DNA of 51,916 bases from Bacteroidota bacterium (GTDB lineage Bacteria > Bacteroidota > Bacteroidia > NS11-12g > UBA955), in NCBI GenBank assembly GCA_030833525.1, contig JAURGZ010000009.1, forward strand, positions 1 to 51,916. The letters are read 5' to 3'. Shown here in pieces: positions 42,400-50,996 of this stretch. Made by a program: the position numbers and the translations under genes. Each line of letters starts with the position of its first letter. Within the stretch, counting starts at the first letter, position 1. The notes below the pieces were generated by a model. The model was not told the DNA's origin. It searched no databases and saw only the letters and a program-made list of their open reading frames with translations.

Positions 42400-44846
42400 G
42401 TGTGTCAGAGCGTGTAACCCTCTTTGCTGAGGTGTTGTTGCCGCTGCCTTTGCCGAAGCTGTATACCTATCGAGTTCCTTATGAATGGAACGATGATATG
42501 GTCATCGGCCAACGAGTGGCTGTACCCTTTGGTGGCAAGAAAATGATTTCGGGCATTCTCTGGAAATTGCACGATCAACCGCCTACGGGGTATACGGCTC
42601 AGTATATCGCTGAATTGTTGGACGAAACTCCCATCGTCACCCCCCGGCAAATGGATTTTTGGAAGTGGACAGCCCGCTATGCCATGTGTGCCTTGGGTGA
42701 TATCATGGCAGCTTCTATGCCCGCCGGATTCAGGGTTCAGAGCCAGACTCAATTGGTCTTGCATCCTGAATTTGAACCCGATGAGCCCTTGGAGTTGGAT
42801 GACCGTGAGCAGGAGGTGCTTGACTTGTTGTTGGCCAAGCAACCGCGTACGGTTTTGGATGTGCAAGAGGCTTTGGGTATTCGCAGCGTAATGCGGTATT
42901 TGAAATCGCTGCACTACCGTGGAGTGCTGGCCTTTCACGAAGAGGTGAGGGAGTCATACAAGCCCAAAACCGAATGGTGGGTACAAGCAGAACCCGTTTG
43001 GTCACAAGACAGCGAGGCCACTGCCTTGTTGGATCAACTGGAGCGCAAAGCCTATAAACAGTTCGAGCTTATGATGCTGCTCTTGAGCCGGGTAGGGCGC
43101 ATGGCTCCTTTGAAAGAGTTGTTGGAAGGCCATGAATTGAACAAATCCCATGCAAAGGCTTTGGAAAAGAAAGGGTTGCTTCGATTGGAACTCAAGCCTG
43201 TAGATCGATTCAAAGCCGTAGAGGCTGAGGCCTGGCCATTGGAATTGTCGCTGGAACAAGCAAGAGCGGTTTCAGAAATCGCGTCTTCGTTCGCCTCGTC
43301 TAAGCCTGTTTTGCTTCAGGGAGTGACGGGGTCAGGCAAAACTTGGGTGTACGCCGAATGCATACGCAGGGCTCGTCAGCATGGCAAGCAAGTATTGGTA
43401 CTCATGCCCGAGGCTGCTTTGACCGAATACCAAGTGCAGCGACTTGCCGCCTTGGTCCAAGAGCCTGTAGGAGTATGGCATCATTATATTCAAGCCCAAG
43501 AGCGAACAGAATTGTATGCCAAAATGCTGCAGGGTGAAATTTCCATCGTGTTGGGCACGAGAACCGCTCTTTTTGCCCCTTTTCAGCAACTGGGGTTGGT
43601 GGTGGTTGATGAAGAACATGAGAGCAGCTATAAGGGGTTTGACAAGAAACCCTTGATTCATGCCCGTGAAGCGGCTTTCTACTTGGCCCAACAACACGGA
43701 GCTAACTTGCTGTTGGGTTCGGCTACGCCCAGTTTTGAATCGCTTCAAGCCTGCAAGGAAGGTGCATTTGATGCCGTACGATTGAATGCTCGTTTTGATT
43801 TGAAGGGTTCAGCCCAGCTTGAAATTTTGAATTTGGGTTTGCTGAAAAAACAGAATCGTTATGATGGCTTTTTGTCAGAGCCCATGCAATCAGCCTTGGA
43901 AGTGGCTTTGGAAAAGGGAAGGGGTGTATTGGTGTTTCACCCACGCAAGGGCTATGTTCCCTACGTGCAATGCGAATTGTGTGGGCACAGCGTGCAATGC
44001 CAACATTGCGATATTTCGCTGACGTATTACAAGAGCAGCCAATCACTCAAATGCGGTTACTGCGCCTACAGCCAATCGGTCCCCCATGCCTGTTCCGCTT
44101 GTGGATCTACTGCTTTGCAGTTGAAAGGAATGGGTTCAGAGAAAATGGCCGAAGAATTGGAGTTGCGATACCCCGAGGCCCGAATTGCGCGCTTCGATCA
44201 AACGGCCTTGCGCAAACGAAGCGATGTGCAACAGGCCTTGAATCGATTTAAAAATGGAGAAACAGATGTGCTCGTGGGTACGCATTTGTTGGCTCGAGGC
44301 CTTGATTTGGAGCGGGTTGGTTTGATCTTGGTGCCACAAGCTGACGCTTTGTTCATGAGTCCTGATTTTCGATCCTCTGAACGCAGTTATCAGTGGTTGC
44401 ATCAATTGATGGGGCGGGCGCCAGAAGGCAATTGCCTCATTCAGACCTTTCAGCCGGAACACCCTGTTTTGCACCATTTGAGCCAGGGCGATTATTGGGG
44501 TATGGTCGATGCCGAATTGCCCTCTAGGCAAGAGTTTGGATACCCGCCATTTACTCGTTTGGTATACATGGAACTCAATGGGCCTGATGCCGAATCTCTT
44601 TTCGTGGCGGCTTCATGGGTCGCCAAAGCCTTGCGGGATCAATTGGGCGATCGCATTTTGGGGCCTCAAATGCCCTCGGTTTCAAGGGTGAAGAATCTGT
44701 TTCGACAGCAGATCATGGTGAAAATGAGCAAAAGCAGTGATTCGCCATCGCGCATCAAATCGTATCTATGGCGCATGGCTGAAGAGGTAGCTAGACAAGC
44801 CTCTTTCAAAGGAATCAGGGTGTCGTTTGATGTGGACCCGAATTAG
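42396..44846 (+). CDS. priA: Primosomal replication-restart helicase PriA
   Basis: PriA rebuilds a replisome at stalled forks. The 816-residue protein begins FAEVLLPLPLPKLYTYRVP, the PriA 3'-binding domain. Walker A GVTGSGKTWVYAE is near residues 308-320, the DEEH box VVDEEHESSYK near 404, and the zinc cluster is CELCGHSVQCQHC plus CGYCAYSQSVPHACSACGS at about 527-570. The helicase second half has GTHLLARGLDLERVGLI and the C-terminal RQEFGYPPFTRL. The ATG at 42396 lies in the ubiA stop (ATGA); the frame start at 42276 inside ubiA is rejected. It is the last gene of the mevalonate run, with no functional link to the pathway. Confidence 0.94.
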   Translation: MSVSERVTLFAEVLLPLPLPKLYTYRVPYEWNDDMVIGQRVAVPFGGKKMISGILWKLHDQPPTGYTAQYIAELLDETPIVTPRQMDFWKWTARYAMCALGDIMAASMPAGFRVQSQTQLVLHPEFEPDEPLELDDREQEVLDLLLAKQPRTVLDVQEALGIRSVMRYLKSLHYRGVLAFHEEVRESYKPKTEWWVQAEPVWSQDSEATALLDQLERKAYKQFELMMLLLSRVGRMAPLKELLEGHELNKSHAKALEKKGLLRLELKPVDRFKAVEAEAWPLELSLEQARAVSEIASSFASSKPVLLQGVTGSGKTWVYAECIRRARQHGKQVLVLMPEAALTEYQVQRLAALVQEPVGVWHHYIQAQERTELYAKMLQGEISIVLGTRTALFAPFQQLGLVVVDEEHESSYKGFDKKPLIHAREAAFYLAQQHGANLLLGSATPSFESLQACKEGAFDAVRLNARFDLKGSAQLEILNLGLLKKQNRYDGFLSEPMQSALEVALEKGRGVLVFHPRKGYVPYVQCELCGHSVQCQHCDISLTYYKSSQSLKCGYCAYSQSVPHACSACGSTALQLKGMGSEKMAEELELRYPEARIARFDQTALRKRSDVQQALNRFKNGETDVLVGTHLLARGLDLERVGLILVPQADALFMSPDFRSSERSYQWLHQLMGRAPEGNCLIQTFQPEHPVLHHLSQGDYWGMVDAELPSRQEFGYPPFTRLVYMELNGPDAESLFVAASWVAKALRDQLGDRILGPQMPSVSRVKNLFRQQIMVKMSKSSDSPSRIKSYLWRMAEEVARQASFKGIRVSFDVDPN

Positions 44847-44864
44847 GCTCAGCAAATTTCGCCC

Positions 44865-44872
44865 TATCTTTG
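44865..44872 (+). promoter_or_regulatory. -7 promoter box for hppD
   Basis: TATCTTTG matches TAnnTTTG and ends 7 nt before the ATG at 44880, giving hppD its own promoter after priA. Confidence 0.6.
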
Positions 44873-44879
44873 TAGAAGT

Positions 44880-46004
44880 ATGGAGATGCAATCCTTGGAA
44901 AGTACGGCGACAGCTGTAGATTTTTTGCCATTGAACGGCACGGATCACGTTGAGTTTTATGTGGGGAATGCCAAACAAAGTGCGTATTACTACCAGATGG
45001 CGTGGGGGTATCAATTGGTAGCCTATGCCGGCCCTGAAACGGGGGTGCGCGACCGTGCATCCTATGTGTTGGAACAAGGGAAAGTTCGCCTGGTATTGAC
45101 GACCTCCTTGTTGCCGGAAAGTGATATCGCTCAGCACCATCAGAAGCATGGCGATGGCGTTAAGTTTTTGAGTTTGTGGGTTGACGACGCTCGTTCTGCT
45201 TGGGAAGAAACGACCATGCGTGGCGCTAAATCGTTTATGGAACCCACCGTGTTAAAAGACGAGCAGGGTGAAGTGGTGGTTTCTGCCATTCACACATACG
45301 GAGATACCGTGCACAAGTTCATCGAACGCCGCCACTATAACGGCGTTTTCATGCCTGGCTTTAAGGCTGTTGAAAATGCTATGAAGGCACAGCCCGTGGG
45401 CATTCGACACGTAGACCACTGCGTGGGTAACGTTGAGTTGGGGCGCATGAATGAATGGGTGAGCTTTTACGAAGATGTCATGGGCTTCAAATTGCTCTTG
45501 ACCTTCGATGATAAGGACATTTCAACCGAATACAGTGCCTTGATGAGCAAGGTGGTATCGAATGGATCTGGCTATGTAAAATTCCCCATCAATGAGCCTG
45601 CTGAAGGAAAGAAAAAATCCCAAATTGAGGAATACTTGGACTTTTACCGCAGTGCGGGTGTGCAGCATATTGCATTAGAAGTACACAACATCTTGGAAAC
45701 GGTTGCTGAGCTGCGTCGCCGCGGGGTGGAATTTTTGTATGTTCCCGATAACTATTACGACGATGTATTGGACCGCGTGGGGCACATCGATGAAGAATTG
45801 ATGGCCCTGAAAGAGATGAACATTCTCATTGACCGCGATGAAGAGGGTTACCTGCTTCAAATCTTCACCAAGCCGGTAGAGGATCGCCCAACCTTGTTCT
45901 ATGAAATCATTCAGCGCAAAGGAGCCAAAAGCTTTGGTAAAGGCAACTTCAAAGCTCTGTTTGAAAGCATTGAGCGAGAGCAAGCCGTTCGAGGAAATCT
46001 CTAA
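44880..46004 (+). CDS. hppD: 4-hydroxyphenylpyruvate dioxygenase
   Basis: A non-haem iron enzyme converting 4-hydroxyphenylpyruvate to homogentisate in tyrosine breakdown. The 374-residue protein has the tandem vicinal oxygen chelate folds: FLPLNGTDHVEFYVGN in the N-terminal half, then the iron ligands: a histidine in IRHVDHCVGNVELG near 177-180, one in GVQHIALEVHNI near 262, and a glutamate in LFYEIIQRKGAKSFGKGNF near 341. All are present. The ATG at 44880 is chosen, with 44886 a possible alternative. No homogentisate dioxygenase is next to it. It ends at a terminator shared with the convergent operon. Confidence 0.96.
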   Translation: MEMQSLESTATAVDFLPLNGTDHVEFYVGNAKQSAYYYQMAWGYQLVAYAGPETGVRDRASYVLEQGKVRLVLTTSLLPESDIAQHHQKHGDGVKFLSLWVDDARSAWEETTMRGAKSFMEPTVLKDEQGEVVVSAIHTYGDTVHKFIERRHYNGVFMPGFKAVENAMKAQPVGIRHVDHCVGNVELGRMNEWVSFYEDVMGFKLLLTFDDKDISTEYSALMSKVVSNGSGYVKFPINEPAEGKKKSQIEEYLDFYRSAGVQHIALEVHNILETVAELRRRGVEFLYVPDNYYDDVLDRVGHIDEELMALKEMNILIDRDEEGYLLQIFTKPVEDRPTLFYEIIQRKGAKSFGKGNFKALFESIEREQAVRGNL

Positions 46005-46028
46005 TCACTTATCGATATTTCATAAATA

Positions 46029-46055
46029 AGGGCGCTGTTTGCAGCGCCCTTTTTA
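46029..46055. terminator. Terminator after hppD
   Basis: A perfect 9-bp stem AGGGCGCTG-TTTG-CAGCGCCCT is followed by TTTTT on the plus strand and preceded by A-rich sequence for the minus side. It ends two bases before the convergent gene stop at 46057, so it can close both transcripts, better on the plus strand. Confidence 0.88.
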
Positions 46056-46056
46056 C

Positions 46057-47175
46057 TTACTGTCGAGGGTCAGAAGGTGGTCGAATCGCACGCGGGTCTA
46101 TGCTGAAGTGGAAACTCTCGTAAGGCGGGTTCTTTTGCAGGTCTTCCTTGCGATCGGCTATGCGTTTGGTGAAATAAACGCCTTCGCGCATGTCAAAGCC
46201 CGTTTCGCCCATCGCACTGGCGTAGGTTTCGCATTCGCTCCAGCGTTCAGCCGCTAAGCAAATCGTAGCGTTGTTCCACAAGCAGGCATAGCGCAATTTT
46301 CGGCTGAATTTATCGTCACCATCGTTTGCTTGAATCAGGGAATCAAAATATAGAATGTGTTTTTGTGTTTCGTTCAATTGATTGGGGTTAATCTCGGTAT
46401 AAGGCCAAGATTCCATGAAGGATACAATGGCGCGCACATGGCCATCGAATTCGACTTGGCCTTCCCATTTCTTGCTATCGCTGCCCATTAAGGTCAATTC
46501 ATCACGGGTGCGCAAATAGCCCCATCGACGGTTGATCTCGCTATTCAATTGAAGAATGCTATTGTCTACGTTCTCTCTCAACAGACGCTCGCGCACATTT
46601 TCGTCGTTCATGCGCTGCCAACGATAAGCCTCAGTCTGAGTATTGAATTCTTGGCTGTTGTATTTCCCCATTCGCTCAGAGACGAGGTTTCGGTTGCTGC
46701 TTACAATGTCTCCCGCTTGATTTTGGGCTGAGTATTGGCTCTCAAATCGGTAGCGGTATTCGATCCAATAATAATTGTAGGTTTTGCTGCTTCCGTCTTT
46801 GTTTTTCACCACTTGTTGACGGGTTTGGATCTGGTTGCTGATGATTTGAAAATCAGTAAAGCGCACGGTGATGTTTAAATGCGCAGGATAATCCTTGAAT
46901 TCGCGCCACCCTTCCAAGCGAACTTGGCTGAGCAAGCTGCTTTCACGAGAGGGTTGTTGGTAGTAAACTGTAGAGGTAAAATCATAGCCCCAATCCAACG
47001 CGATTTGATAGGTGCGAGGAGCAAGGCTGTCGACCGCATTTTGACCCGTCAAGGGCTCCTGGGGTAAGGCGGTGCGCGCTACGCGAACGCTGTGTTTGTC
47101 CAGGTTTAAATTTTGGCTCATCAAATGGCCGGGAATCAAGGTAAGCAGGCAAAGGGCCAACAAAGAATATTTCAT
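46057..47175 (-). CDS. Secreted protein of unknown function
   Basis: A 372-residue protein with a signal peptide (YSLLALCLLTLIPGHLMSQ). The ATG at 47175 overlaps the stop of the PIG-V-like gene by 4 bp; the frame start at 47286 lies inside that gene and is rejected. The mature part is polar, rich in Arg, Asn, Gln and Tyr, with segments such as YQIALDWGYDFTSTVYYQQ, YNYYWIEYRYRFESQYS and LNSEINRRWGYLRTRDEL and an acid-base mix at the end. I do not recognise the family. Its place as last gene of the DUF5606-M3-PIG-V run suggests an envelope role only by association. Confidence 0.72.
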   Translation of the reverse strand: MKYSLLALCLLTLIPGHLMSQNLNLDKHSVRVARTALPQEPLTGQNAVDSLAPRTYQIALDWGYDFTSTVYYQQPSRESSLLSQVRLEGWREFKDYPAHLNITVRFTDFQIISNQIQTRQQVVKNKDGSSKTYNYYWIEYRYRFESQYSAQNQAGDIVSSNRNLVSERMGKYNSQEFNTQTEAYRWQRMNDENVRERLLRENVDNSILQLNSEINRRWGYLRTRDELTLMGSDSKKWEGQVEFDGHVRAIVSFMESWPYTEINPNQLNETQKHILYFDSLIQANDGDDKFSRKLRYACLWNNATICLAAERWSECETYASAMGETGFDMREGVYFTKRIADRKEDLQKNPPYESFHFSIDPRAIRPPSDPRQ

Positions 47176-48302
47176 ATCAGAATGCTTTGAAAAAACAAGA
47201 CAGCCATGGGTCCCCAGCAGATACCGAAAAACAAAAGCCAAAGCCATCGTTGGGCTTTGGGTTGTTGAATCACGAGCCAAATCCAAAAGGGAGCCCCCAA
47301 TGCTGCATTTCGGTATAAAGCTACGTCAGGGCTGGCTCCATAGGGCAATGCCCACAGTACAAATAGGGCAAAAATCGCAAAATAAGACATTGTGCTAGCC
47401 CAAGTTCTCTGTTTGGGCCGGCAGGTGATGGCAAAGAGCAACCAAAAGGCCCAGATGCCGAAGTGTTGAATTTCAATGAACCTGGTGATCCCGCCCCAGG
47501 AGTCAAGGAGTCGCTGAGCGTGAATGCCCATGAATTTGAGGGGTTGGTTGAGGGTGTGCCCATACTTGGCCTGCACCAAAAAAGTGGCATTCCATTGACC
47601 CGTGCTGATCCATTCGAAAACAAACAAAGCCAGCATAGAGAGTATGCCCAAGCCCAGGGCTTGTTGGCTCAGTTTGCGCAAGGGCCTTGGCTCGTCGATG
47701 CTCCAGGTATAGACACTCAAACCCGCTAGGAGGAATAGAAAGACGAACCCGATGCTGTAGATCCAAACCAAAAGAATGGCTGAAATCCAGGCCCAATAAC
47801 GTTTGCCTTGCCATAAACCGTGCAGCAAGCCAAGGCTAAGAAATAGGGTCCAAGAAAGGGGAAAAGCGGCATAAAAGTAAATGGATCCTGGGGCGACAAG
47901 CACCGCGGCAAAGAGAAAGCCTTGGTCTTGCCAGGAAAGTCCTTGAGCCATGCGGGCTAATAGCCATAAACTAGCGGCCATTCCCGCCCAGGCTACCCAA
48001 ACCGCTGACCATTCCCAACTCAAGGGTGTTAGGAAATGCAGGGCTCGAACCATGTAAGGGTATAGGGGAGCCCAACCCGCATTGCCGCACCATTTGTTGG
48101 GGTCCTCGTCGCAGGGAAGCAAGGTGTGGCCGTGCTTGGCTATGTCGAGGTAGAGCCCCGAGTCCCACCGAATGAAACAATGGGGATGCAGGCCTTCCCA
48201 GCAGTGGCTGTGAATGGCTAGCGCATGGCAGGCGCCCAAGCCCAAGGCGAGGGCCAATAAGGCCCACAGATACGATGTTATTTTGTTTGACGCAGGTTCC
48301 AT
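47172..48302 (-). CDS. Membrane mannosyltransferase-like protein (PIG-V/GT-C type)
   Basis: A 376-residue polytopic protein with about nine or ten hydrophobic helices. The lumenal or periplasmic loop after the first helix has the GT-C signature RWDSGLYLDIAKHG, and WAPLYPYMVRALHFL follows, both matching the PIG-V pattern R-W-D-(S/G)-x-x-Y-x-x-I-A-x-x-G-Y and W-x-P-L-Y-P. In eukaryotes PIG-V adds a mannose from dolichol-phosphate-mannose; bacterial relatives are thought to use a polyprenyl-phosphate sugar. Donor and acceptor here are unknown. It overlaps the M3 peptidase by 25 bp and the next gene by 4 bp. Confidence 0.75.
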   Translation of the reverse strand: MEPASNKITSYLWALLALALGLGACHALAIHSHCWEGLHPHCFIRWDSGLYLDIAKHGHTLLPCDEDPNKWCGNAGWAPLYPYMVRALHFLTPLSWEWSAVWVAWAGMAASLWLLARMAQGLSWQDQGFLFAAVLVAPGSIYFYAAFPLSWTLFLSLGLLHGLWQGKRYWAWISAILLVWIYSIGFVFLFLLAGLSVYTWSIDEPRPLRKLSQQALGLGILSMLALFVFEWISTGQWNATFLVQAKYGHTLNQPLKFMGIHAQRLLDSWGGITRFIEIQHFGIWAFWLLFAITCRPKQRTWASTMSYFAIFALFVLWALPYGASPDVALYRNAALGAPFWIWLVIQQPKAQRWLWLLFFGICWGPMAVLFFQSILI

Positions 48303-49975
48303 TGGCCCTGGGTGAACTCCATGAGGCGCTGAATGTGTTCGGGGCTAAAATCGAACGACACGCCAGCAGTCTGGTAAAGTTCGGCAATCGGTTGGGTATA
48401 TCCCAATTCCAAGAATTGCTTGTATTGTTCAATGGCCAATTGGGGGTTCTGGCTATGGTTCATCCAAACCCCAATGGCTCCCAACTGGGCAATGCCGTAT
48501 TCGATGTAGTAGAAGGGGACCTCGAAAATATGCAGTTGCTTGTGCCAGGAATGGGTGAGTGCTTCTTCGAACCCGCTATGGTCCACAACGCCAGTTCCAA
48601 ATCGTTTTTGAATGCTGAGCCAGGCCTCGCTTCGCTCGGCCGCCGTATGCCCAGGATTTTCGTAAATCCAATGCTGAAAACAGTCAACCGTCGCGATCCA
48701 AGGCAAAGTGGCAATGACCCCTTCGATTTGCTCCAGCTGGGCTCGATTCAAAGACTCGGCATCGGGGAAGAAGGCATCCCATGCGCCCATGGAAATGAGC
48801 TCCATGCTCATGGAAGCCAATTCGGCCACTTCTGAGGGCGTGTTTTTGAACCCGTTCAAGGCCAATGGAGCCATTTTGAAGGAGTGAATGGCATGCCCGG
48901 CTTCGTGCAACAAGGTTTCAACATCGCGCAAATTCCCACTGGCATTCATGAAAATAAAGGGCATGTTCGTGCGCGCCAATGGATAGTTGTATCCGCCTGG
49001 GGCTTTGCCAATTCGACTTTCCAGGTCCAAAAGGCCTTTCTCACGCATGGTTTCCAGGCAAGAATGGAAATAGGGATCCAGGCGATTCAGGATGTCCAAG
49101 CATTTGCTAAGCAATTCTTCGCCACCCTGAAAGGGTTCCAAGGGAGCGCGACCCTCGGGGTCAACCGAAGTATCCCAAGGTTTTAACTCGTCCAAGCTCA
49201 TGGCGGCTTTGCGCTTTTCCATGAGTGCTCGGTGCAGGGGGACAACGTGTTTTTCTACCGACTCGTGAAAAGCGAAGCAATCAGAGGGTGTGTAATCATA
49301 GCGGCCCAAGGCTTTGAACATGTAGTCGCGGTAATTGTCAAAACCCGCATTCAAGGCCATTTGGTGTCGAAGGGCCACCATTTTGTCAAACAAATCGTTG
49401 AGGGCTTGAGCATCGGCCAATCGGCGTTGGCTCATGGCTTTCCATGCTTCTTCTCTTTCAGCGCGATGGGTGCGCATCAAGCGATTGCTGGCTTGTTGCA
49501 GCGTCAGCGTTTCACCGCCCAATTCTACCGTCATGGCTCCTTGAAGGCTGCTGTATTCCTGGGCTAATGTGGCCAACTGACTTTGAATGTCGATGTTCTC
49601 ATCGCGAAACAATTCGATGGCACCTTGAATGCCGCGCAAATAGATGCGGTAGGCTGAATCGTCTAGCTTTTGGGCCCATTGAGATTCGGCTATTTTGCGG
49701 TTAAGCCGATCTTCGTAGGCGGCCAAATGCGGTTGAATGTCTTGAACAAAGGCCAAATAGCGACGCTCGTGCTCGCTGTTTTGCGTATCGCAGGTCATTC
49801 GAATGTAGCGCCATGCCATGTCTTCAGATAGGGCGCTTTCCAATTCAGAACAATCGCTTAGAAAATCGGCAAAAGACTCAGCGCTTTCCAGGGGACGGCT
49901 GAGCAGCTCGTCAAAATAGGGCAATACATCCTCTTTGGATTCAATGGCCCAGGGGTGGGGAAGAAAGGATTGCAT
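48278..49975 (-). CDS. M3-family oligoendopeptidase
   Basis: A 565-residue zinc metallopeptidase of the PepF/oligoendopeptidase F type, hydrolysing peptides in the cytoplasm. The catalytic HEAGH is at residues 357-361 (in TLLHEAGHAIHSF), with the third ligand glutamate expected in VAELASMSMELIS. KAPGGYNYPLARTNMPFIFMN precedes it, and SWHKQLHIFEVPFYYIEYGIAQ is the substrate-binding tyrosine region. Length is usual for the family (560-600). It follows DUF5606 by 7 bp. Confidence 0.93.
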   Translation of the reverse strand: MQSFLPHPWAIESKEDVLPYFDELLSRPLESAESFADFLSDCSELESALSEDMAWRYIRMTCDTQNSEHERRYLAFVQDIQPHLAAYEDRLNRKIAESQWAQKLDDSAYRIYLRGIQGAIELFRDENIDIQSQLATLAQEYSSLQGAMTVELGGETLTLQQASNRLMRTHRAEREEAWKAMSQRRLADAQALNDLFDKMVALRHQMALNAGFDNYRDYMFKALGRYDYTPSDCFAFHESVEKHVVPLHRALMEKRKAAMSLDELKPWDTSVDPEGRAPLEPFQGGEELLSKCLDILNRLDPYFHSCLETMREKGLLDLESRIGKAPGGYNYPLARTNMPFIFMNASGNLRDVETLLHEAGHAIHSFKMAPLALNGFKNTPSEVAELASMSMELISMGAWDAFFPDAESLNRAQLEQIEGVIATLPWIATVDCFQHWIYENPGHTAAERSEAWLSIQKRFGTGVVDHSGFEEALTHSWHKQLHIFEVPFYYIEYGIAQLGAIGVWMNHSQNPQLAIEQYKQFLELGYTQPIAELYQTAGVSFDFSPEHIQRLMEFTQGQWNLRQTK

Positions 49976-49982
49976 AGACCCG

Positions 49983-50534
49983 TTAGCTCATCTTGCGGGG
50001 CACATTGGTTTGGCTCTTTCCCGCTGCTTTGCTTGAGGTTTTTCCAGCGCCTTTGGGGGCTGAATTGGTCGTTTTTACCACGTTTTGCTTGGTTTTCTTA
50101 GCCAGATTGCTAGCGGCATCTTCGTCTTGACCTTCTGCAGTCTCGCTTTGAGCGGCAAAATCCATTTTACCCTTCAAGGTATGGTACCATACGAAGAGTT
50201 TCTTCATGTCTGAGGGGTAAACGCGTTCGCGGTCGTAATCGGGAAGAACTTGGGCCATGTAGGCACGAAGGGTATCTCCATCGGCTTTTTGGTCGGGAGC
50301 TGATTTTCCACCCTCTTCCAAGGCTTGAATGCTTTGAAAGACTTGAGCCAATTTGGCTTCTCCTTCTTCGGTATAAATCGCAATGTCAGCCAAAATGCTC
50401 ACTCGGTGGCGAATGGTAGAGGCGAATTTTTTGCCATCGGTTAAGGATTCGAGCACCAAGCCGGTTTTGTTTTGGCCAATGATTTTGTGCAAGCCGGGCA
50501 TGCCGGTTACCGATACGATGTCTTTCATTTCCAT
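49983..50534 (-). CDS. DUF5606 domain protein
   Basis: A 183-residue protein. The first ~70 residues match DUF5606, a Bacteroidota family of unknown role: MKDIVSVTGMPGLHKIIGQN, TGLVLESLTDGKKFASTIRH and SILADIAIYTEEGEAKLAQVF. A helical middle contains PDYDRERVYPSDMKKLFVWYH. The C-terminal ~45 residues are a low-complexity Lys/Ala/Ser/Gly tail, probably disordered. The start at 50534 (MEMKDI) is preferred, with 50528 possible; the longer frame from 50570 is weak. A perfect inverted repeat abuts the ATG. It heads the operon with M3, PIG-V and the secreted protein. Confidence 0.82.
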   Translation of the reverse strand: MEMKDIVSVTGMPGLHKIIGQNKTGLVLESLTDGKKFASTIRHRVSILADIAIYTEEGEAKLAQVFQSIQALEEGGKSAPDQKADGDTLRAYMAQVLPDYDRERVYPSDMKKLFVWYHTLKGKMDFAAQSETAEGQDEDAASNLAKKTKQNVVKTTNSAPKGAGKTSSKAAGKSQTNVPRKMS

Positions 50535-50550
50535 GGCGACAAAAGTCGCC
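50535..50550. promoter_or_regulatory. Inverted repeat at the DUF5606 start, overlapping a -7-like box
   Basis: GGCGAC-AAAA-GTCGCC is a perfect 6-bp stem with a 4-nt loop directly before the DUF5606 ATG at 50534. On the minus strand it contains GACTTTTG (50547-50540), one base off TAnnTTTG, 5 nt before the ATG. It could be an operator over a promoter or an mRNA hairpin at the 5' end. Confidence 0.4.
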
Positions 50551-50619
50551 TTTAGGCCTGATTTGTGCAAGGCTTTGAAGTTTGACTTTTGAGCCGGTCT
50601 AGCCGTGTTATGTTAAAGC

Positions 50620-50952
50620 TCAGGATGCCCGCTGCTGCCGGCTGTAGACCTTTTGAAAGCAGCGCAGCAAAATGGCTTTGGCCTGGTTGTCGGCTCGAAG
50701 CCCTGGCATGTTTTGGGCTTTTTTCCATTGATTGGAGTTCAAGTCTACGCGAACCACGGCTTTGAGCAAGCGATCGGGTTTTTCTTGGCCTGCTAGTTCG
50801 AGGGCTTGGCTCAGTTCGGGGAGCATGGCTGCCAAATGCGGATAATGGGTTTGCTGGAACTCGAATCCAATCAAAGCCAAATCCTTTTCAACCTGAAACT
50901 GCACGGCATCTATCAGGCTTTGGGAGGCATTTTGCAGGGCATCCAAGTTCAT
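50620..50952 (-). CDS. Small hypothetical protein
   Basis: A 110-residue, mostly helical, cytoplasmic-looking protein: NLDALQNASQSLIDAVQFQV, LPELSQALELAGQEKPDRLL, then a basic C-terminus ILLRCFQKVYSRQQRAS. No family recognised. It is divergent from hldD, with a weak -7-like TATTATTG 7 nt before the ATG. The reading frame has no visible shadow partner, and codon use looks like its neighbours, so I believe it is real. Confidence 0.6.
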   Translation of the reverse strand: MNLDALQNASQSLIDAVQFQVEKDLALIGFEFQQTHYPHLAAMLPELSQALELAGQEKPDRLLKAVVRVDLNSNQWKKAQNMPGLRADNQAKAILLRCFQKVYSRQQRAS

Positions 50953-50982
50953 GAGCCTGCAATAATAACCCTCAAAATGGAG

Positions 50983-50990
50983 TAAGTTTG
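50983..50990 (+). promoter_or_regulatory. -7 promoter box for hldD
   Basis: TAAGTTTG matches TAnnTTTG and ends 6 nt before the ATG at 50997. Confidence 0.55.
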
Positions 50991-50996
50991 CTCTGC

